In this document: positions 37,403 through 45,593 of the stretch, one piece after another | Layout: the number at the start of each line of letters is the position of its first letter | How positions within the stretch are numbered: the stretch's first letter is position 1 | Source: Bradyrhizobium niftali | Lineage (GTDB): Bacteria; Pseudomonadota; Alphaproteobacteria; Rhizobiales; Xanthobacteraceae | DNA length: 64,000 nucleotides | Direction: 5' to 3' | Assembly: GCF_004571025.1 (NCBI RefSeq) | Contig: NZ_SPQT01000008.1 | Coordinates: 62,001-126,000, forward strand | The notes under the pieces: generated by a model | Database searches by the model: none | Seen by the model: only the letters and a program-made list of their open reading frames with translations | What the model was told of the DNA's origin: nothing | Translations under genes and position numbers: made by a program

Positions 37403-38503
37403 ATGAGCGAATCCGACACGGTGACTGGCGACACTTCGCCCGTCCGCAAGATCATCCATATCGACATGGATGCGTTCTATGCGTCCGTGGAACAGCGCGA
37501 TAATCCGGACCTGCGCGGAAAGCCGGTCGCGGTCGGAGGCTCCGCCGAACGCGGCGTCGTCGCGGCCGCCAGCTACGAGGCCCGCAAGTTTGGCGTTCGC
37601 TCCGCGATGCCGTCGGTGACGGCGAAGCGGCAATGTCCCGACCTGATCTTCGTCAGGCCGCGCTTCGAGGTCTACAAGGCGATCTCCAGGCAGATCCGCG
37701 ACATCTTTGCCGAGCACACGCCGATCATCGAGCCGTTGTCGCTCGACGAGGCCTATCTCGACGTGACGGAAAACCTGCAAGGCATCCCGCTCGCGCGTGA
37801 CGTCGCGCTGCGGATCCGCGAGAAGATCAAGGCCGAGACGGGGCTCAACGCTTCGGCCGGCATCTCCTACAACAAGTTTCTGGCCAAGCTCGCCTCCGAT
37901 CATCGCAAGCCCAATGGTCAGTTCGTGATCTCTGCGGAGATGGGACCCGCCTTCGTCGAGACGCTGCCCGTCGGCAAGTTCCACGGGATAGGTCCGGCGA
38001 CCAGCGCGAAGATGAATGCGCTCGGCATATTTACCGGTCGCGACATGCGTAACCAGACGCTGGAGTTCATGAACGCGAATTTCGGCAAGTCGGGCGCCTA
38101 TTACTATTGGATCTCACGCGGCGTCGATGAGCGTCCGGTCCGGGCCAACCGGATCCGCAAGTCCATCGGCGCGGAGAACACGTTCTCAACCGACCTCGAC
38201 GAATTCGACGCGCTGGTCGCCGAGCTCAAGCCTCTCGTCGACAAGGTCTGGCGCCATTGCGAGGCAACCGGCAACCGCGGCCGCACCGTCACCTTGAAGA
38301 TCAAATTTGCCGACTTCGAGATCATCACACGTAGCAGGTCCGCACCAACACCGGTTGCAGGCCGGAACGATCTGGAACGGCTGGCCTGCGGCCTGCTCGA
38401 AGTCGAGATGCCGCTGCCCAAGCGCGTGCGGCTCTTGGGCGTATCGCTGTCTGCCCTGCAAGACGGGGATGATCCGGAGCCGCAGCTGACTTTCGGCATC
38501 TGA
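37403..38503 (+). CDS. dinB: DNA polymerase IV (Y-family)
   Basis: A 366-residue translesion polymerase. Catalytic acids are D21 in HIDMDAFYASVE and D115/E116 in SLDEAYLD; the palm sequence GVRSAMPSVTAKRQCPDL and thumb GIGPATSAKMNALGI fit DinB. The C-terminal little-finger domain lacks a recognisable beta-clamp peptide of the QLxLF kind; the end is EPQLTFGI, where QLTF could serve that role. The ATG at 37403 gives MSESDTVTGDTSP, a disordered lead before the core. No perfect alphaproteobacterial LexA site (GTTC-N7-GTTC) was found upstream. Confidence 0.93.
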   Translation: MSESDTVTGDTSPVRKIIHIDMDAFYASVEQRDNPDLRGKPVAVGGSAERGVVAAASYEARKFGVRSAMPSVTAKRQCPDLIFVRPRFEVYKAISRQIRDIFAEHTPIIEPLSLDEAYLDVTENLQGIPLARDVALRIREKIKAETGLNASAGISYNKFLAKLASDHRKPNGQFVISAEMGPAFVETLPVGKFHGIGPATSAKMNALGIFTGRDMRNQTLEFMNANFGKSGAYYYWISRGVDERPVRANRIRKSIGAENTFSTDLDEFDALVAELKPLVDKVWRHCEATGNRGRTVTLKIKFADFEIITRSRSAPTPVAGRNDLERLACGLLEVEMPLPKRVRLLGVSLSALQDGDDPEPQLTFGI

Positions 38504-38655
38504 ACCGGATGGACAGGGCGCTCGGCGAACGCGACCTCTTTATCCGCGACGCGTCTCCAAACCTGCCGTAGAGGCAGCAAATACGGGCCATTCGCGAACG
38601 GTGACGGGATTTTTCAAACCCGCCACCAATAGAAGTGTCGATCGGCCCGCACCAA

Positions 38656-38949
38656 TCAATGCTTCATCTGCTCGAACACCACGATGACGCCGGTCGGCTC
38701 GGGCTCGTGCGCCGTCAGGCGTGTCAGGTCTGCATCGGACCAGTCGGCGAGGCTGACGACTTCGCCGGTCTCGCGTTCTGCACCTGGCGACGGGGTGGGC
38801 TCGAGGACCTTGAGTCCGCTTTCGTCGACGAAGAAGGTGTGCTCACCGAACATGCTGTTGAGCTGGGGCACGGCGGGATGCTCGTCGGGCAGCACTTGGG
38901 CGCCGAGTTGCGTGATGGTCTGCTTCACCTGCGCGGATGTGAGCTTCAT
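38656..38949 (-). CDS. Hypothetical protein (97 aa)
   Basis: A 97-residue acidic soluble protein starting MKLTSAQVKQTITQLGAQVL and ending VIVVFEQMKH. The start at 38949 is favoured by GGAGCAGCGCATG; the longer frame upstream has no such site. Seen features: FGEHTFFVDESGLKVLEP and a late acidic SLADWSDADLTRLT. No known domain is recognised. It stands alone between dinB and the DUF1330 gene. Confidence 0.65.
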   Translation of the reverse strand: MKLTSAQVKQTITQLGAQVLPDEHPAVPQLNSMFGEHTFFVDESGLKVLEPTPSPGAERETGEVVSLADWSDADLTRLTAHEPEPTGVIVVFEQMKH

Positions 38950-39155
38950 GCGCTGCTCCGTTTCTGTCGTTTCGGGTTTCATTGATTTGGGCCAGAGCGG
39001 GCGTTCCCTGCGCCCTGGTTCGCCTGGCTCAAATTTCCGAACGGATGCTGCGCGCAAATGTTCCGGTGAAATGTATTTCGTGATCGCGCGTGGCATCTGC
39101 CGCGCTCACGGCACGGGATCGCCACACGATGTCCACGATCTGCCTGTGCGCGGCT

Positions 39156-39449
39156 CTAATCGGCGGCTTCGACGATCCGGATGTCGCGGTCCGCACCGTC
39201 GCCGAGCAAATCATGAGCAGCCTGATAGGCCGGGCTCGCATACGCGGCCTTGGCGCGCTCGACGCTGTCGAACTCGATGAGAACGACGCGTTCCATCTGC
39301 CCGAGCTCGAAGGCCGCAGCCGGCACCCCGCGCGCGAGCACACGGCCGCCGGCCGCCTCGATCGCCGGGCGCGACAGCTTGGCATAGGCCGCCATGGCGT
39401 CGGGGTTCTTGATCGCGCGGTAGGTGGCGACCCAATAGGCTTTTGCCAT
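39156..39449 (-). CDS. DUF1330 domain protein
   Basis: A 97-residue ferredoxin-like (dimeric alpha-beta barrel) protein of the DUF1330 family: MAKAYWVATYRAIKNPDAMAAY at the start, GGRVLARG in the middle, and VVLIEFDSVERAKAAYASPAYQ toward the end are the family's three conserved blocks. Biochemical role unknown; relatives resemble antibiotic-biosynthesis monooxygenase folds. Downstream of, and in line with, the glycosylase gene (25-base gap), so probably co-transcribed with it. Confidence 0.85.
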   Translation of the reverse strand: MAKAYWVATYRAIKNPDAMAAYAKLSRPAIEAAGGRVLARGVPAAAFELGQMERVVLIEFDSVERAKAAYASPAYQAAHDLLGDGADRDIRIVEAAD

Positions 39450-39474
39450 TCTTGTTCTCCTTGCTTCTCGTGAC

Positions 39475-40164
39475 CTAATGCTCGCCTCTGACCTCGCCGA
39501 CCGAGAGCGCGCAGATGCGTGACAGATATGTGTAGGGCAGACCGGTCTCCTCGGCCCAGGCGTTGAACTGCGCCTGCACTTTTGCGAGATCGCCCTTCGA
39601 CTTCACCTCTTCGCCGATATCGAGGCCGGCACCGCGCAGGCAGGCCACGACGTCCCTGGAGGTCACGAAACCGTCCCAGCCGACGAAGCGCAGCAGCATC
39701 TGGCCGGTATTGCCGCCCAGCCGGCTGCCGCGTTTGGTGAGGAGATCGAGCAGGCCGATCTCGTCGGACGACGGCCACTTCGCCAGAAACTTGCCGAAGC
39801 TGCCGTGCTCCTTTGCGATCGCCTGGACGAAGGCGGCGTTGTCGCGCACCGACATGATCTTGGCGCCGTTGCGCACGATGCGCGCATCGCGCAGCAGGCC
39901 CTCCCAATAGTCTTCCGGCTGGAAGGTCAGCTTGGCCGGCTGGAAATGCAGGAAGGCCTCTTCAAAGCCGTCCCATTTCGAATCGATCACGCTCCAGGCA
40001 AAGCCCGCGCAAAACACCCGCTTGGTCATCTCGGCGAGGATGCGGTCGTCGCCGAGCTTCGCGAGGCGCTTGAGGTCGGGCTTAGCGGGCATCAGTCTGT
40101 CCAGCGCCTTGGGGCCGCCCTTGCGCTTCTCGGCACGGGCACGGATGGTCTTGAAGGGGGTCAT
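39475..40164 (-). CDS. DNA-3-methyladenine glycosylase I-like protein
   Basis: A 229-residue protein related to the Tag family (adenine_glyco) that removes 3-methyladenine from DNA. The region FCAGFAWSVIDSKWDGFEEAF, then the helical segment DEIGLLDLLTKRGSRLGGNT and FVGWDGFVTSRDVVACLR, fit the helix-hairpin-helix glycosylase fold of the divergent Tag group. The classical CxWA start and C-terminal zinc ligands of E. coli Tag are not obvious, so substrate range may differ. The start MTPFKTIRARAEKR is chosen over a much longer shadow frame. It is divergent from the metallophosphoesterase. Confidence 0.78.
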   Translation of the reverse strand: MTPFKTIRARAEKRKGGPKALDRLMPAKPDLKRLAKLGDDRILAEMTKRVFCAGFAWSVIDSKWDGFEEAFLHFQPAKLTFQPEDYWEGLLRDARIVRNGAKIMSVRDNAAFVQAIAKEHGSFGKFLAKWPSSDEIGLLDLLTKRGSRLGGNTGQMLLRFVGWDGFVTSRDVVACLRGAGLDIGEEVKSKGDLAKVQAQFNAWAEETGLPYTYLSRICALSVGEVRGEH

Positions 40165-40374
40165 GCGGACACGGGCGGTTGAGGGTGCGCCACGACAGCA
40201 GAATTCGATGGTCCGGTCCAGACCTGCGACGCCGGGCGCCTTGCATACCGCGAGACGCCGCGGCATGCTCGCCCTCATTGGATTGACGCGAAGGGGCGGC
40301 CGTGCTGGTCTGCTTCTTGCTTTTTTGCCGTTTTGGAATTCCCAGACATTTTCAATCTCGCGAACGGATTTCAA

Positions 40375-41202
40375 ATGCGCTGCCTGGTCGTGGCTGACCT
40401 GCACTACGCGCTGCCGCAGTTCGACTGGCTGGTCAGCGCGGCGCCGCAATTCGACCTGGTGATCTTCGCCGGCGATGCGCTCGACATCGGCTCGATGGTG
40501 GATTTTCGCGCGCAGATCGTGGTGGTGAAAAAATACCTCGCGCTGCTTGCCGGAAAGACCCGCGTGATCCTCTGCTCCGGCAATCACGACCTCGACGAGC
40601 GCAGTGCGGAGGGGGAGAAGATCTCGCGCTGGATCTCGGAGGTGCGGGAGCTCGGCATTGCCTGCGACGGCGACAGCCTCACCATCGGCGACACCCTGTT
40701 CACGGTGTGCCCGTGGTGGGATGGACCACTGGTCAAGCAGCGCATCGCCGACCAGCTCCGCGATGCCGCGGCGAGCCGGCCGCAGCGCTGGATCTGGGCG
40801 CATCACGCGCCGCCGGCGAATTCGCCGACGAGCTGGGGCGGCAAGCGCTTCTTCGGCGATGTCGAGGTGGTGCAGTGGATCATGCAGTATCAGCCGTCGA
40901 TGGTGATCTCGGGCCATGTGCACCAGTCGCCCTTCATCACGGATGGCTCGTGGTTCGACCGGCTGGGCCAGACCTGGGTCTTCAACGCGGGCCTGCAACC
41001 GGGCCGGCCGCCGACGCATATCGTGCTGGATCTCGATGCCAACAAGGCGTTCTGGCTGGCGGCGGGCGAGGCGCAGTGGATCGACCTCGACGCGCCGCTG
41101 AAGCGGCCGGCGGCCTTTGTCGAGGCGCCGCCGGACTGGCTTACATTCTTGGATCAGATTGCCGATCCGAGCCTGGCGAAACCTCAAGCGGCGGCAGGTT
41201 GA
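40375..41202 (+). CDS. Metallophosphoesterase (calcineurin-like)
   Basis: A 275-residue binuclear metallophosphatase. The five family blocks are seen: VVADLHY (D-x-H), FAGDALD, CSGNHDLD, IWAHHAPP and ISGHVHQSP. The spacing and the HHAPP block fit small single-domain calcineurin-like phosphatases; substrate not readable. The ATG at 40375 (MRCLVVADLHYALP) is preferred to a TTG 14 codons upstream. Its 3' end overlaps the opposite-strand gene at 41141-41629 by 62 bases, tail to tail, so each mRNA carries antisense to the other. Confidence 0.88.
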   Translation: MRCLVVADLHYALPQFDWLVSAAPQFDLVIFAGDALDIGSMVDFRAQIVVVKKYLALLAGKTRVILCSGNHDLDERSAEGEKISRWISEVRELGIACDGDSLTIGDTLFTVCPWWDGPLVKQRIADQLRDAAASRPQRWIWAHHAPPANSPTSWGGKRFFGDVEVVQWIMQYQPSMVISGHVHQSPFITDGSWFDRLGQTWVFNAGLQPGRPPTHIVLDLDANKAFWLAAGEAQWIDLDAPLKRPAAFVEAPPDWLTFLDQIADPSLAKPQAAAG

Positions 41203-41629
41203 TCATGCTTTGAAGCACTTCGCCGACCATGGCCAGGTGCGTGCCGTGGCCGGCATATTGCCGCTTGAGATCGGCAAGATAGGTATTGGCGGCGTTGAGC
41301 CGCTGCGCCAGCGTGCGCGCGAGCAGCAGCGCCACCTCCGGCTTCTGGATGAGGAATGACGCCGCGTCCTCGAACTCATAGATGACCGAATCCGAGCTGG
41401 CCCGCACCGTCGCGGTGTGCGGCAGCCCAAGCAGCACGGACATCTCGCCGAACACGGCGCCGGGCTCGGCGATGATAGCGACCACCGTGTCGCTCTTGAG
41501 CACTTCGAGCTTGCCCTCGACGAGCACGTAGAGGTGGCCGCTGCTGGTGCCACCCTCGGTGACGACCGACGTGCCGGCCTTGACCTGCCGCTCCGTTCCG
41601 CCGGTGCAATGATCCAAAACTGCGCGCAT
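41141..41629 (-). CDS. Stand-alone cyclic nucleotide-binding domain protein
   Basis: A 162-residue protein that is almost only a cNMP-binding (Crp/EPAC-type) beta-barrel at about 15-125: VVTEGGTSSGHLYVLVEGKL, then the phosphate-binding cassette GAVFGEMSVLLGLPHTATVR. A short helix-rich tail follows, with no helix-turn-helix and no effector domain. The start MRAVLDHCTGGTE at 41629 is chosen because the upstream frame is a shadow of the acetyltransferase region. It may act as a regulatory subunit for an unlinked partner. Tail-to-tail overlap with the metallophosphoesterase. Confidence 0.83.
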   Translation of the reverse strand: MRAVLDHCTGGTERQVKAGTSVVTEGGTSSGHLYVLVEGKLEVLKSDTVVAIIAEPGAVFGEMSVLLGLPHTATVRASSDSVIYEFEDAASFLIQKPEVALLLARTLAQRLNAANTYLADLKRQYAGHGTHLAMVGEVLQSMINLPPLEVSPGSDRQSDPRM

Positions 41630-41711
41630 CGCCGAAAGCTCCCATCGCTGGGGATACCCGAGGGATACTAGAGCACGATCCGCGCCACGCGGCAATTCAA
41701 CCTGCGTATGG

Positions 41712-42248
41712 CTATCGCGACAGGTGCTTGGCGAGGTGAACCGACTGCCAGTCGCCGAGCCCGGTATCCCTGAACCCGGCCTTCTTCGCCAGGCCGCGCA
41801 TTTCCGCATTGGTTCGCGCGGTCTCGCCGGCGATCATGTCGTGGCCGAGATCGATCGCGCGCGTTTCCATCGCCGTCATCATCCGGAGGCCGAGACCCAT
41901 GCGCTGGAACGCATCGGCGACCGAGATGGCAAATTCGCCGTGCCGTGCGGCTGCATCGTAGGCGTAGTGCGTTTCGCCGATGATGGTGCGCTGCCCCTCC
42001 TGCCCGAACTCGGCGAGCAGGGTGAAGTGACCGGGACGGTCGGCCTTCGCCACGCATTCGGCTGCGACCACGGCGAGGTCGGCGCGCGCACCCATGAAAC
42101 GCTTGTTGCGCGAGGTCGTGGACAGGCCGGTGAAATAGACCGACAGGTTCGCCACGTCGGATGCACTGGCGGTCCTGATGCAGACCGTGCCCTTCGCTTC
42201 GGCCGGTTCAACCGGCGCGACGACGGCTCCCGGAAGTAGCTGTAGCAT
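41712..42248 (-). CDS. GNAT family N-acetyltransferase
   Basis: A 178-residue acetyltransferase. The acetyl-CoA loop is DAFQRMGLGLRMMTAMETRA (Q/R-x-x-G-x-G/A pattern), preceded by strand HYAYDAAARHGEFAISVAD and followed by ARTNAEMRGLAKKAGF, the usual GNAT end. The first 35 residues (IRTASASDVANLSVYFTGLS) are typical of the Pat-like or ribosomal-type GNAT group that scores substrates by IRxAxxxD. Acceptor unknown. Transcribed toward the cNMP gene. Confidence 0.87.
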   Translation of the reverse strand: MLQLLPGAVVAPVEPAEAKGTVCIRTASASDVANLSVYFTGLSTTSRNKRFMGARADLAVVAAECVAKADRPGHFTLLAEFGQEGQRTIIGETHYAYDAAARHGEFAISVADAFQRMGLGLRMMTAMETRAIDLGHDMIAGETARTNAEMRGLAKKAGFRDTGLGDWQSVHLAKHLSR

Positions 42249-42369
42249 GCGTGACGCTCTCGGCGGGTTGCGTGAACCGCAGACCTAGCCGAGACCGTGC
42301 ACGCTGCGCTTGGACATCGCTGCCAATCATGCGGCTGAAAACGAACAGCTCGTTTCCCTGTGCCGCGCG

Positions 42370-43110
42370 TCACACACGGGAGAGTGACGGCACCTCCTCG
42401 GGCATGATGGCCTGGAGGCCGCCGAAGCGTCGCTCGCGGCCGTGGAACGCGGCGAGGGCCTCGGCGAGATCGCCCGCGTCGAATTCGGGCCACATCCGCT
42501 CGGTGAAGTGCAGCTCGGCATAGGCGCCTTCCCACAGCAGGAAGTCCGACAGCCGCTTCTCGCCCGAGGTGCGGATGATGAGATCGACGTCGCGCAAACC
42601 GGCCTCGCCGGTGACGAGCTGCGAGAACGCGTCGCGGGTGAGGCTGGTCAGTGCCGCTGCTTTCGCCGCGGCGTTGAGGATGGCATCGCGCGCGGAATAA
42701 TCGACGGCGATGCGCAGGTGAAGCGTGCTGCCCTGGGCGGTGGCCGCTTCGGCGCGCGCAATCGCATTGGCGATGCCGTCAGGCAGCCGGTCGCGGCGGC
42801 CGATCACGGTGAGGCGCACGCCGTTCTTCACCAGGCTCTGCACCTCGTTGGCGAGATAGAAGCGCAGCAGGGTCATCAGCGCGGCGACCTCGGCCTTCGG
42901 CCTTCGCCAATTGTCGGTCGAGAACGCGTAGAGCGTCAGCGTGCCGATGCCCTGCTTCGGCGCGGCCTCGACGATGCGGCGGATCGTCTCGACGCCGGCC
43001 TCGTGGCCGCGCACGCGCGACAGGCCGCGCCGCGTCGCCCATCGTCCGTTGCCGTCCATGATGATGCCGACATGAAGTTTCTCGTTGCGGGGCGCAAGTT
43101 CACTTTGCAT
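42370..43110 (-). CDS. Cis-prenyltransferase (undecaprenyl diphosphate synthase homologue)
   Basis: A 246-residue UppS-family enzyme that extends prenyl diphosphates in the cis direction. HVGIIMDGNGRWA carries the catalytic aspartate, RGHEAGVETIR the diphosphate contacts, LYAFSTDNWRRPKAEV the hydrophobic tunnel, and DLIIRTSGEKRLSDFLLWEG plus ELHFTERMWPEF the C-terminal signature. The start MQSELAPRNEKL is set by GGAG eight bases upstream. It lies 28 bases after the winged-helix regulator in the same direction, and a perfect palindrome covers its start codon. A second, housekeeping uppS normally sits by cdsA/dxr, so this is probably an extra, regulated copy (inference). Confidence 0.9.
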   Translation of the reverse strand: MQSELAPRNEKLHVGIIMDGNGRWATRRGLSRVRGHEAGVETIRRIVEAAPKQGIGTLTLYAFSTDNWRRPKAEVAALMTLLRFYLANEVQSLVKNGVRLTVIGRRDRLPDGIANAIARAEAATAQGSTLHLRIAVDYSARDAILNAAAKAAALTSLTRDAFSQLVTGEAGLRDVDLIIRTSGEKRLSDFLLWEGAYAELHFTERMWPEFDAGDLAEALAAFHGRERRFGGLQAIMPEEVPSLSRV

Positions 43111-43118
43111 TGCAAAGT
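43102..43118. promoter_or_regulatory. Palindromic operator ACTTTGCATTGCAAAGT (copy 1)
   Basis: A perfect 8+1+8 palindrome on the start codon of the cis-prenyltransferase gene. Sixteen of 17 bases match copy 2 at 44163-44179, located in the promoter of the same operon. It is probably bound by the winged-helix regulator encoded at 43139-43513. Confidence 0.6.
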
Positions 43119-43138
43119 CTCCGGTCAAAAAAGGACGA

Positions 43139-43513
43139 TCAGGTCGAGACGATACCGAGGCGACCGAGCGGTGGCGCCTCGCGGCCGGCGGCCTTGGCGG
43201 CGTCGCGCACCAGCCGCTCGAGCACGGCGAGGTAATCGAGGAAGCGGCGGCGGCCGGCCTTGGTCAGGCGGCAAGTGGTGTGCGGGCGATTGCCCTCATA
43301 GCCCTTGGTCACCTCGACGAGGCCGGCCTCCTGGAGCACGGCAAGATGCCGGCTGAGATTGCCGTCGGTCAGGCCGCAGAGCTGCTTGAGGTCGGCGAAC
43401 GCCAGCCCCTTCGGATGCGCCATCAGCGAGGTCAGAAGCCCGAGCCTCGCCTTCTCGTGGATGACGCGGTCGAGCCCTTCATAGGAAAAAGGCGCGCTGT
43501 CAGTCTTCGACAT
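43139..43513 (-). CDS. Winged-helix transcriptional regulator (HTH_34/MarR-ArsR-like)
   Basis: A 124-residue one-domain regulator of the HTH_34 type. The DNA-binding helices are LKQLCGLTDGNLSRHLAVLQ, followed by the wing GLVEVTKGYEGNRPHTTCRLT and a C-terminal dimer helix FLDYLAVLERLVRD. Its ATG overlaps the end of the membrane-protein gene by 14 bases, and the cis-prenyltransferase follows after 28 bases: one three-gene operon. This kind of regulator paired with a small membrane protein is common; addition of a prenyltransferase is not. Two matching palindromes in the operon are its likely binding sites. Confidence 0.88.
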   Translation of the reverse strand: MSKTDSAPFSYEGLDRVIHEKARLGLLTSLMAHPKGLAFADLKQLCGLTDGNLSRHLAVLQEAGLVEVTKGYEGNRPHTTCRLTKAGRRRFLDYLAVLERLVRDAAKAAGREAPPLGRLGIVST

Positions 43514-44117
43514 CGTGGTCTCCGGACGCAAAATACAGAATGCCCGCCATCACCGACTGGCCGATCACGAAAGGCAGGCCCATGGTCCATGGTGACAGCG
43601 TGTGGGTTTGGCTCGCGAGCACCACGACCGCGAAGCCTGAAACGAAATACCAGGCGCCGGCGAGCGCGACGGTGCGCGGCAGCGAGCGGACGGAGGCGAA
43701 GATGCCGAGCGACACCAGGATCTGCCACAGACCCGGCAACAGCCACAGCGTCTCACTCGCAAACTTCCACATCACCACCGCAAGCAGCACGCCGGCAACG
43801 CCTGCGGGGAGGAACTGCTCGACCGCCTGGTGGATCATGGCGTCGGCAAGGCCGGAATGATGGCGACGTGAACGCGCGCGCATCTCGATCCCGATCACGA
43901 GGACGGAGAGCACGGCGGCGACGAACCAGCCGAAGAAGAAGCCGAGCGGCTCGCCGGTGGGGTCACCGAGCAGCCAGAATTGCAGGATCGCCGTGATCAG
44001 CGCGACGGCGCCGGTCGCGGCCATGGTCGCCGGTCCGTAGCCGCGGAACGCCGTGCCGGCCGCGATCTGGCTGCGGATCGCCACAATGTCGGCCAGTGCC
44101 TTGTCGAGATCGCGCAT
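43500..44117 (-). CDS. Small integral membrane protein paired with the winged-helix regulator
   Basis: A 205-residue protein with about five to six hydrophobic helices (for example LGFFFGWFVAAVLSVLVIGIE, GVAGVLLAVVMWKFAS and PFVIGQSVMAGILYFAS). The N-terminal MRDLDKALADIVAIRSQIA is amphipathic and cytoplasmic. No transport or enzyme motif is seen. It is the first gene of the operon and overlaps the regulator by 14 bases; the family is usually found next to HTH_34-type regulators. It may sense envelope or lipid state and act on the regulator (inference). Confidence 0.8.
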   Translation of the reverse strand: MRDLDKALADIVAIRSQIAAGTAFRGYGPATMAATGAVALITAILQFWLLGDPTGEPLGFFFGWFVAAVLSVLVIGIEMRARSRRHHSGLADAMIHQAVEQFLPAGVAGVLLAVVMWKFASETLWLLPGLWQILVSLGIFASVRSLPRTVALAGAWYFVSGFAVVVLASQTHTLSPWTMGLPFVIGQSVMAGILYFASGDHDVED

Positions 44118-44162
44118 CGGCAACGCCAGAACCTCGCTCCACCCACGCCTGTCGGACGTGTT

Positions 44163-44179
44163 ACTTTGTATTGCAAAGT
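44163..44179. promoter_or_regulatory. Palindromic operator ACTTTGTATTGCAAAGT (copy 2)
   Basis: An imperfect 8+1+8 palindrome (one mismatch) overlapping the -10 element of the operon promoter. A third half-site GCAAAGT lies at 44190-44196 between -10 and -35. The placement predicts repression by steric block. Confidence 0.65.
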
Positions 44180-44204
44180 ATATAGCCTGGCAAAGTAAAG
44201 GCAA
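44177..44204 (-). promoter_or_regulatory. Candidate promoter of the membrane protein/regulator/prenyltransferase operon
   Basis: On the minus strand: TTGCCT, 16 bases, TATACT. It is about 60 bases upstream of the ATG at 44117, and the operator palindrome overlaps TATACT by three bases. Confidence 0.5.
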
Positions 44205-44310
44205 GCCGGAAAGTCGCCGCGAGGAGCCTGATCTCGACAGACAACTGCCGGTTGCGCCCCACCTCGTCCCGCGGATAAGATGGATTCAAAACCATTCCGG
44301 GGGAGAAAGT

Positions 44311-45555
44311 ATGTGGCTCAAGTCATTTGTCGTTGCGTCTCTCTTGCAGGTAATCGTTGCCGGCATCGCGCATGCGAAAGGACCATTCGGCAGCGTCAAT
44401 GTCGGCAACTGGATCGGCGGCGCCTTCAGCAATGACGAGACGGGCGCCTTCTCCCATTGCGCGGCGACGACGCCTTATGCGAACGGCGTCATCCTCGTCG
44501 TGAGCCAAAATGCCGCCGGCACATGGTCGCTCGCCTTTGCGAGTCCCAGCTACCGCTTCAACAAGGGCGAGAACGCCGCGATCGACGTGACCTTTGACGG
44601 GCAGGAGCAAGCCAGGCTGTTCGCCACGGCATACCAGTCCAACATGCTCACGGCCATCATGCCGCTCAACGTCGTGCGTACGTTTCAGAAGGCGAGCCTG
44701 ATGGTGGCCACAGCCGGCCGCGCCGTTCTGAATTTCGATCTGACCTCGACCGGGCCGGTGATCGCCGCATTGGCCAATTGCGTGACCAAGGTGAAAGCCG
44801 ACGGGCTCGACAAGGCCGGCGATTTCACCAAGATCGCCGCCAAGCCGCAGCCCGCGCCAGACAAGCAGGCGCCGCCGGCCGGCAGCAAGGCTGCCCGGAC
44901 CAGGAGCGGCACCGGCTTCGTGGTCAGCGCGAACGGCCACATCGTCACCAACCATCATGTGATCGACGGCTGCGTCGGCGACATCAAGGGCAACCTCACC
45001 GGCGAGGCCTCGATGGTGCTGCGCGTCGTGTCGAGCGATGCAAACAACGATCTCGCCCTCTTGCAGGCGCCGTCGACAGTGACATTCAAGGACTTTGCGC
45101 GGATTCGCGACCGCTCGTTCCACTCCGGCGATTCGGTCGTCGCGATCGGCTTTCCTTACCATGGCCTGCTCACGTCGGACTTCACCGTGACGACCGGTAT
45201 CGTGAGCTCGCTCAGCGGCATGCGCAACGACACGCGTTTCCTGCAAATCAGCGCGCCGGTGCAGCCCGGCAATAGCGGCGGCCCGCTGTTCGACACCACC
45301 GGTCAGATCGTGGGCGTGGTCACCGCAAAGATCCCCGTACTGCGCATCGCCGCTGCGACCGGCAACATTCCGGAGAACATCAACTTCGCCATCAAGACCG
45401 GCGCGCTGCGCGACTTCCTCGACAACAGCGTGGTGCCCTACCAGACCGCGGAGCCGAAGAGCGAGCTCAAGACCACCGACATCGCCGGCAACGCGCGGCC
45501 CTATACGATGCTGATCTCGTGCAACGGGACGGAGCAGGCGGACGCGAAGCGGTAG
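44311..45555 (+). CDS. Secreted trypsin-like serine protease (DegP/HtrA-like catalytic domain)
   Basis: A 414-residue exported protein. The signal peptide MWLKSFVVASLLQVIVAGIAHA is cleaved near residue 22. Residues 25-180 form an uncharacterised N-terminal domain, followed by a proline-rich linker (KPQPAPDKQAPPAG). The protease domain (about 195-370) has the full triad: histidine in IVTNHHVIDG, aspartate in NNDLALLQ and serine in QPGNSGGPLFD. There is no PDZ domain, unlike DegP, so target choice may lie in the N-terminal part. The start at 44311 follows GGGGGAGAAAGT. It is divergent from the regulated membrane-protein operon. Confidence 0.88.
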   Translation: MWLKSFVVASLLQVIVAGIAHAKGPFGSVNVGNWIGGAFSNDETGAFSHCAATTPYANGVILVVSQNAAGTWSLAFASPSYRFNKGENAAIDVTFDGQEQARLFATAYQSNMLTAIMPLNVVRTFQKASLMVATAGRAVLNFDLTSTGPVIAALANCVTKVKADGLDKAGDFTKIAAKPQPAPDKQAPPAGSKAARTRSGTGFVVSANGHIVTNHHVIDGCVGDIKGNLTGEASMVLRVVSSDANNDLALLQAPSTVTFKDFARIRDRSFHSGDSVVAIGFPYHGLLTSDFTVTTGIVSSLSGMRNDTRFLQISAPVQPGNSGGPLFDTTGQIVGVVTAKIPVLRIAAATGNIPENINFAIKTGALRDFLDNSVVPYQTAEPKSELKTTDIAGNARPYTMLISCNGTEQADAKR

Positions 45556-45593
45556 CTATCGGTGCAAGGTACCCTGCCGCGTCATCACCCGCT

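Noticed and set aside
43102..43118. Palindrome at 43102 as an mRNA hairpin only
   Set aside because: A 16/17 match in the promoter of the same operon makes a protein-binding site the better explanation, though an RNA role is not excluded.
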